From positions 1 to 22,439 of the IMG/VR virus record IMGVR_UViG_3300027788_000097: 22,439 nt of DNA; one strand, given 5' to 3'. The position numbers were made by a program, and so were the translations under genes. Below the pieces are notes generated by a model that saw only the letters and a program-made list of their open reading frames with translations, was not told the origin of the DNA and ran no database searches. Positions 18,978 to 22,439 of this stretch are shown here, one piece after another (the stretch's first letter is position 1; every line of letters begins with the position of its first letter). The stretch comes from a virus.

Positions 18978-20600
18978 ATGGCATGGCTCTTAATACCAAA
19001 TAATCGAGTGTGGGAATACGATAATGCACCACCAGACCCAGGTGCGAATAGTCCATACCGACCACTGTGGTTAAAACAAACTGCGGGAGTTCGGACAAAT
19101 AGTGACGGACAAAAAGTTTTCACGAAAGTTCGTAAGGTTGGAAGCACTGTCGATACTATGGGCGAGATAGCTAAAACATACTGGGATGTTAAGGGAGATG
19201 ACCTAAAGTTTCAGATGGAGGTGTTGATACCATCTGACGACCGAGACTTCACAATACCTTGTCAGGAGGACGGAGGAGTAGCATTCAGTGCTATAATTGA
19301 TTGGGGTGATGGTACGACAACAACCACTACCACATATAACGGGGGTGGACTAACTCACACTTATTCTGCTGGCGGCACTTATACGATAAAGATCGATGGG
19401 ACTTTCCCGAATATATATTTTGCTAACGTTGGTGATAAAGATAAAGTAAGAAAGGTACTAAACTTAGGTCACGTTGGTTGGACAAAACTTGACAATGCTT
19501 TTTTTGGATGTGTTAACTTAACTGAATTTTCAGCAGGTGCTTCAGATACATCAAGTGTTACAACCTTCGCTGGTTGCCTCCAATCATGTTCCGGACTGAC
19601 TATACCAGAGTTAGGATTTAGTACTGAATCCGCACAAAGGTTTGATGCTTTTTTAAATGGATCCAACGCCTTGACAGATGCTCCTGGGATAGAGAAGTGG
19701 GACATCACTAATCTAACCGTGACTCCAGTAAATAATCTATACCTATTTATTTATGCCTCCGGAAAAATGACAACAGAAACATATGATGCTATGTTGATTG
19801 CATGGGCAGCACAAACACCTCTCGCGCCAGTAGGTGAGTCCAAGTTTGGACTGAGTCAGTTTAGCGGATTACCAGGACCAGCAGCAACTGCGCGAGAGGT
19901 GCTTGTCAATGCCTTTGGATCAATCGTAGATGGCAATGCGGTTCCTCTTACTTCAGCGCATACTCTCGCTGGAGCAAGTGATTGGTGGGATCCTATTGGC
20001 ATTGTTTATGATGGTGGGAAACAGTGGTTCACCAACCCTAATCCCGATCAAGGTGCTGCTGCACAACCCAGCAATTCTGGAGCAAGAGCGTGTGCATTTA
20101 ATGATACAGGTTTTACTGATGTGTCGGTGTCATCGACTCGGCACAGCGCAGTTGGTGGGCACTCTGGTCCGGTTGTTTGTATAAATCCCGATGATACTAA
20201 GTTCGGGTTGTCACTCTTCATTGAGGATCTCTACGGCAATGGTTTTCTCACCTATATCCTGTGGGAACTCGGTAGACAGCCTGATGATATCGCCCCGATA
20301 TTATTGGCATATGCTCCAAACCGTGTTGTGGGTCATGACGTAGTTCTGCGTATGGACGTAGTTGGGGGCATTCTGAAGTGCTACGCAGATGATGTGCTGA
20401 TTACATGGACAGATGGGTCAACTACTTATGACATATCCGCATTGGCACCTGGTTTGCTTAATAGCACAAAGCATGGTATGAGTGTTGATGTAAACGGGGA
20501 TGGTCCCCAGACTGATGCAATGAAAGCAGGAACAGTGCCATTCGAAAGGCAAGGTAACATACCTTGTGGGATATACCCGACCGTTATTCTGCCCCTCTAA
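18978..20600 (+). CDS. Tail adhesin with PKD-like, leucine-rich and lectin-like domains, 540 aa
   Basis: A 540-residue virion-surface protein. An N-terminal anchor (about 1-70, MAWLLIPNNRVWEYDNAPP ... RKVGSTVDT) resembles marine-phage tail-fibre starts. A PKD-like beta domain follows (about 95-140: AIIDWGDGTT ... THTYSAGGTYTIKI). Then comes a BspA/DUF285-like repeat region (about 155-245: NAFFGCVNLTEFSAG, TFAGCLQSCSGLTIP, DAFLNGSNALTDAPGIEKWD). The C-terminal part (about 330-520) is a jelly-roll/concanavalin-like domain (GNGFLTYILWELG, VVLRMDVVGGILKCYADDVL). The mix is typical of receptor-binding proteins. No catalytic site is evident. A late promoter precedes it. Confidence 0.82.
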   Translation: MAWLLIPNNRVWEYDNAPPDPGANSPYRPLWLKQTAGVRTNSDGQKVFTKVRKVGSTVDTMGEIAKTYWDVKGDDLKFQMEVLIPSDDRDFTIPCQEDGGVAFSAIIDWGDGTTTTTTTYNGGGLTHTYSAGGTYTIKIDGTFPNIYFANVGDKDKVRKVLNLGHVGWTKLDNAFFGCVNLTEFSAGASDTSSVTTFAGCLQSCSGLTIPELGFSTESAQRFDAFLNGSNALTDAPGIEKWDITNLTVTPVNNLYLFIYASGKMTTETYDAMLIAWAAQTPLAPVGESKFGLSQFSGLPGPAATAREVLVNAFGSIVDGNAVPLTSAHTLAGASDWWDPIGIVYDGGKQWFTNPNPDQGAAAQPSNSGARACAFNDTGFTDVSVSSTRHSAVGGHSGPVVCINPDDTKFGLSLFIEDLYGNGFLTYILWELGRQPDDIAPILLAYAPNRVVGHDVVLRMDVVGGILKCYADDVLITWTDGSTTYDISALAPGLLNSTKHGMSVDVNGDGPQTDAMKAGTVPFERQGNIPCGIYPTVILPL

Positions 20601-20638
20601 ATTTAACAATAACCCACAAGGAACGAGGGAAAGAGAAT

Positions 20639-20845
20639 ATGACCATGATAACAAGAACATCAGGATTTGGGATTATAGGAACACGGGCATATTTTCCCGA
20701 TCCTGCTTATCCTAATGCTTGCATTTCCTATCGTGACGATACGGTTGTCCAAGAGTTTGCTACTAAAGAACTCTTGATGTCTGCTCACAGAGAACAGTTT
20801 CCAGATCAACATAGAGAACAGTTTCCAGAAGAGTACGGTGATTAA
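20639..20845 (+). CDS. Hypothetical protein with tandem HREQFP repeat, 68 aa
   Basis: A 68-residue protein from ATG 20639 after GAGGGAAAGAG. The N-terminus MTMITRTSGFGIIGTRAYFP is followed by a helix and then two copies of HREQFP(D/E) (about 50-65), encoded by a tandem 24-bp duplication at 20786-20833. I see no membrane span. The 38-bp leader after the adhesin gene contains nothing else. Role unknown; a tail-fibre chaperone or accessory protein is possible from position only. Confidence 0.65.
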   Translation: MTMITRTSGFGIIGTRAYFPDPAYPNACISYRDDTVVQEFATKELLMSAHREQFPDQHREQFPEEYGD

Positions 20846-20857
20846 AAGGAAGATAAA

Positions 20858-21253
20858 ATTTTTACAATACCTACAGCAGAACTTATAGGAAAGCATCTCT
20901 ATCAGGTTGAATCTTGGTTGGATAGTATTGCCCCAGAAGATTATACAGCAAAGACCATAGCACTCGGACTGCAATGTAGAAAGTTGGAAATGTTTTTTGT
21001 ACACTCGGACACAGATAATTGTCTGATGGGAATAGTAATCGTTTATTCTGAAGATATTGATAACAATCTGCTTGTCGTGGGTGCTGCTGGGGATGTTAAC
21101 AATGAGTGGGAGATGCTCGACAAAGACTACACAGAACTAGCGAAGTCGAGAGGATGCACCTCTTATGAGTTTCGTGCGCGCAAAGGATTCTTGCGAAAGT
21201 TTAAGAAATTTGGAATCGTTGAGAAGTATACAGTCATGCGTAAAACATTTTAA
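20858..21253 (+). CDS. GNAT-like protein lacking a standard start codon, about 131 aa
   Basis: The frame is open from just after the previous stop, and the coding-like sequence begins IFTIPTAELIGKHLYQVESW, well before the first canonical start (TTG 20918). AAGGAAG at 20847-20852 is well placed for ATT 20858, so ATT initiation (as in infC) or a lost ATG is likely. The rest has GNAT-like features: LMGIVIVYSE and LLVVGAAGDVNNEW (strands), YTELAKSRGCTSYEFRARKG (helix, strand) and a C-terminal KKFGIVEKYTVM. Similar acetyltransferase-like proteins lie near tail-fibre genes in marine phages as I recall. Substrate unknown; activity uncertain. Confidence 0.6.
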   Translation: MFTIPTAELIGKHLYQVESWLDSIAPEDYTAKTIALGLQCRKLEMFFVHSDTDNCLMGIVIVYSEDIDNNLLVVGAAGDVNNEWEMLDKDYTELAKSRGCTSYEFRARKGFLRKFKKFGIVEKYTVMRKTF

Positions 21254-21266
21254 CATACAGGAAGTG

Positions 21267-21275
21267 TATAAATAG
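21267..21275 (+). promoter_or_regulatory. T4-type late promoter (TATAAATAG), abutting the next ATG
   Basis: An exact late box ending five bases before ATG 21280. By the T4 rule the transcript begins at about six bases after the octamer, which would place its first base near the A of the ATG. The mRNA would be almost leaderless, or translation starts further in (ATG 21403). Confidence 0.75.
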
Positions 21276-21279
21276 AATC

Positions 21280-21675
21280 ATGAAAGGCGAGAAGAATAAA
21301 AAAACAAGGAAGTGTGATGGTTATGACCCTTCTACACACGAGTGGGGCACGGATGCCTCCGTTCTTCGAGCAAAGAATTTGACACCAAACGAGAAGACAG
21401 GCATGAAGTCGTTTAAAGAGTTCACTGAGGCGACATATCAGGGTAAAAAAGTTACACTAAACAGTCCTAGTGCTGGTGACGTGAAGAAGTCTAAAGTATT
21501 TGTAAAGGATGGAGACAAGGTCAAGAAAGTTAATTTCGGTGACCCCAATATGACCATCAAGAAAGACCAGAAAGGAAACAAGGCATCCTATTGTGCAAGG
21601 TCTGCTGGCATTGAAGGCGGTGGCAAGGATAAGACGAAAGCAAACTATTGGTCGCGCAAAGCGTGGAACTGTTAG
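21280..21675 (+). CDS. Small basic virion-type protein, 131 aa
   Basis: A 131-residue Lys-rich protein. An upstream part (CDGYDPSTHEWGTDASVLRA, about 12-31) is followed by MKSFKEFTEATYQGKKVTL (about 42-60), where MKSFKEFTEA resembles the T4 internal-protein leader MKTYQEFIAEA, and then KKSKVFVKDGDKVKKVNFGD, MTIKKDQKGNKASYCARSAG and a C-terminal KANYWSRKAWNC. The GDPNMTIKK ... FRARH/YCARS ... KAxYWSRKAW pattern is one I recall from marine-phage proteins. The start is either ATG 21280 (upstream segment looks coding) or ATG 21403 (leader-like N-terminus). A packaged or head-associated role is inferred. Confidence 0.68.
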   Translation: MKGEKNKKTRKCDGYDPSTHEWGTDASVLRAKNLTPNEKTGMKSFKEFTEATYQGKKVTLNSPSAGDVKKSKVFVKDGDKVKKVNFGDPNMTIKKDQKGNKASYCARSAGIEGGGKDKTKANYWSRKAWNC

Positions 21676-21696
21676 AGAAAATTAAAAAGGCAACCC

Positions 21697-22439
21697 ATGA
21701 AAAATAAAGGTACACCACCGTCAAATAAGGGCAACCCAGTTGCGAAGCATATGAGAACTTTCAACAAGGCAACTGTCCAGCGCGACCGTAAGAAAGACGA
21801 CAAGCGTGGTTACAGCAAGCACTCGAAGACATACGAGTCTGCTGAAGAGTTTGTACCCCATGATATGTTTCACCCAGAGACAGGCGAGAAGAAACGTGCC
21901 GACTCCAAAGCAACCCACCTTGTATTGAAGGCAAGAGGTTGGACCCATAGTAAGAACGAATCTGTCGAGCAGGTTGATGAGGACTATTTTTCTGTCCAGT
22001 TTTATGATGCGAAAGGTAAAGTAGATTCTTCTTCGAAAAGTTTCAAAGATCAAGCATCAGCAAAGAAGTATCTTGCTAAAGCAAATGCTACGACTAAGGT
22101 TGGATCTTACAAGATGCACAAAGTCCAAGGTCGAATGGAATCTGTCGAGCAAGTTGATGAATCTAAAGAGACGAAAAAGCAACACCAAGATGCGCTCATG
22201 AAACTACATGCACTTAAAGGCACACGTTTCTTCGACAGGAAAAAGGTCAAATACCACGAACTCGAATTAAAGAAATTGAGAGAAGAAAGTATGGAAGAAT
22301 CTGTCGAGCAAGTTGATGAGAAAGTTGTACCATACAACAAGGAACTGTTAGCGCGTATGATAGACCTTGTGCAAGACTATTTGGTAGATATTAGTTCTCA
22401 TGGCGATATCACTGAAAAAGATTACAAAAGTGCAATGGC
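21697..22439 (+). CDS. Partial basic protein with three ESVEQVDE repeats (runs off the window)
   Basis: An open frame from ATG 21697 to the window edge, 247 codons so far. The N-terminus is highly basic (MKNKGTPPSNKGNPVAKHMR, then QRDRKKDDKRGYSKHSK). The body has three copies of ESVEQVDE (at about 88, 148 and 201), each starting a new small helical or beta segment (DYFSVQFYDAKGKVD; KETKKQHQDALMKLHALKG; KVVPYNKELLARMIDLVQDY). Repeats of the 'VEQVDE' kind are familiar to me from head-associated proteins of marine T4-type phages; they may be linkers or prohead-protease sites. The 21-bp gap before ATG has an AAAAAGG site. Confidence 0.78.
   Translation, partial: MKNKGTPPSNKGNPVAKHMRTFNKATVQRDRKKDDKRGYSKHSKTYESAEEFVPHDMFHPETGEKKRADSKATHLVLKARGWTHSKNESVEQVDEDYFSVQFYDAKGKVDSSSKSFKDQASAKKYLAKANATTKVGSYKMHKVQGRMESVEQVDESKETKKQHQDALMKLHALKGTRFFDRKKVKYHELELKKLREESMEESVEQVDEKVVPYNKELLARMIDLVQDYLVDISSHGDITEKDYKSAM

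Noticed and set aside
21721-22053. Minus-strand ORF of 110 codons
   Set aside because: It is antisense to the open plus-strand frame from 21697, which has repeats and composition typical of a basic virion protein.
1-22439. tRNA genes, CRISPR arrays, insertion sequences
   Set aside because: No cloverleaf with acceptor and T-arm signature, no regularly spaced repeat array, and no transposase or terminal inverted repeats were seen by eye.

Overview
The window looks like part of a large, tightly packed genome of a T4-type (contractile-tailed) marine bacteriophage. The evidence is many short genes in ATGA or TAATG overlaps, nearly all on the + strand; four exact T4-type late-promoter boxes (TATAAATA); a dCMP deaminase; 2OG-Fe(II) oxygenase, PD-(D/E)XK nuclease and HNH genes; virion proteins whose N-termini resemble the T4 capsid-targeting peptide; and a beta-helix tail protein followed by a PKD/leucine-rich adhesin. 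The host cannot be read from the sequence. No tRNA, rRNA, CRISPR array or insertion sequence was seen.

Layout. Positions 1-9240 hold early/accessory genes on the + strand: small membrane and hypothetical proteins, a coiled-coil membrane protein, a conserved marine-phage protein, a ribbon-helix-helix-like protein, a 2OG oxygenase, a GNAT-like protein, dCMP deaminase, a sulfotransferase-like gene inserted between perfect 25-bp direct repeats, and a RecB-type nuclease. A hairpin terminator at 9245-9265 serves the only minus-strand gene (9289-9681), a coiled-coil membrane protein divergent from a lipoprotein carrying HEMRH. Positions 10176-12282 hold small cassette genes, an HNH endonuclease, an exported protein and a zinc-peptidase-like protein. 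From 12278 on, late promoters appear and the genes look virion-related: a 426-aa late protein, a putative nucleotidyltransferase with ligase-like motifs, a very basic protein, a cytidylyltransferase-fold protein with a T4-like head-targeting N-terminus, a beta-helix tail protein, an adhesin, an acetyltransferase-like protein, and two small basic proteins, the last running off the end.

Regulation. Five near-copies of one promoter cassette lie upstream of genes at 4361, 4708, 10270, 11170 and 13832. Each has a TTGATTCTA box exactly 25 nt (start to start) before a TTG-type -35 hexamer and a 17-nt spacer to GATAAT/TATAAT. A sixth, truncated copy adjoins a GC-rich stretch (about 13631-13750) that can fold into a compact branched structure. 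These cassettes plausibly drive early genes; TATAAATA boxes plausibly drive virion genes.

The most interesting items are the rigid three-part cassette family, the folded GC-rich element beside it, the sulfotransferase insertion with its dead start codon, the late-expressed ligase-like/cytidylyltransferase pair next to head-targeted proteins, a GNAT-like gene lacking a canonical start, and the thrice-repeated ESVEQVDE octapeptide in the terminal partial gene. All functions are read from motifs by eye; no database search was run.
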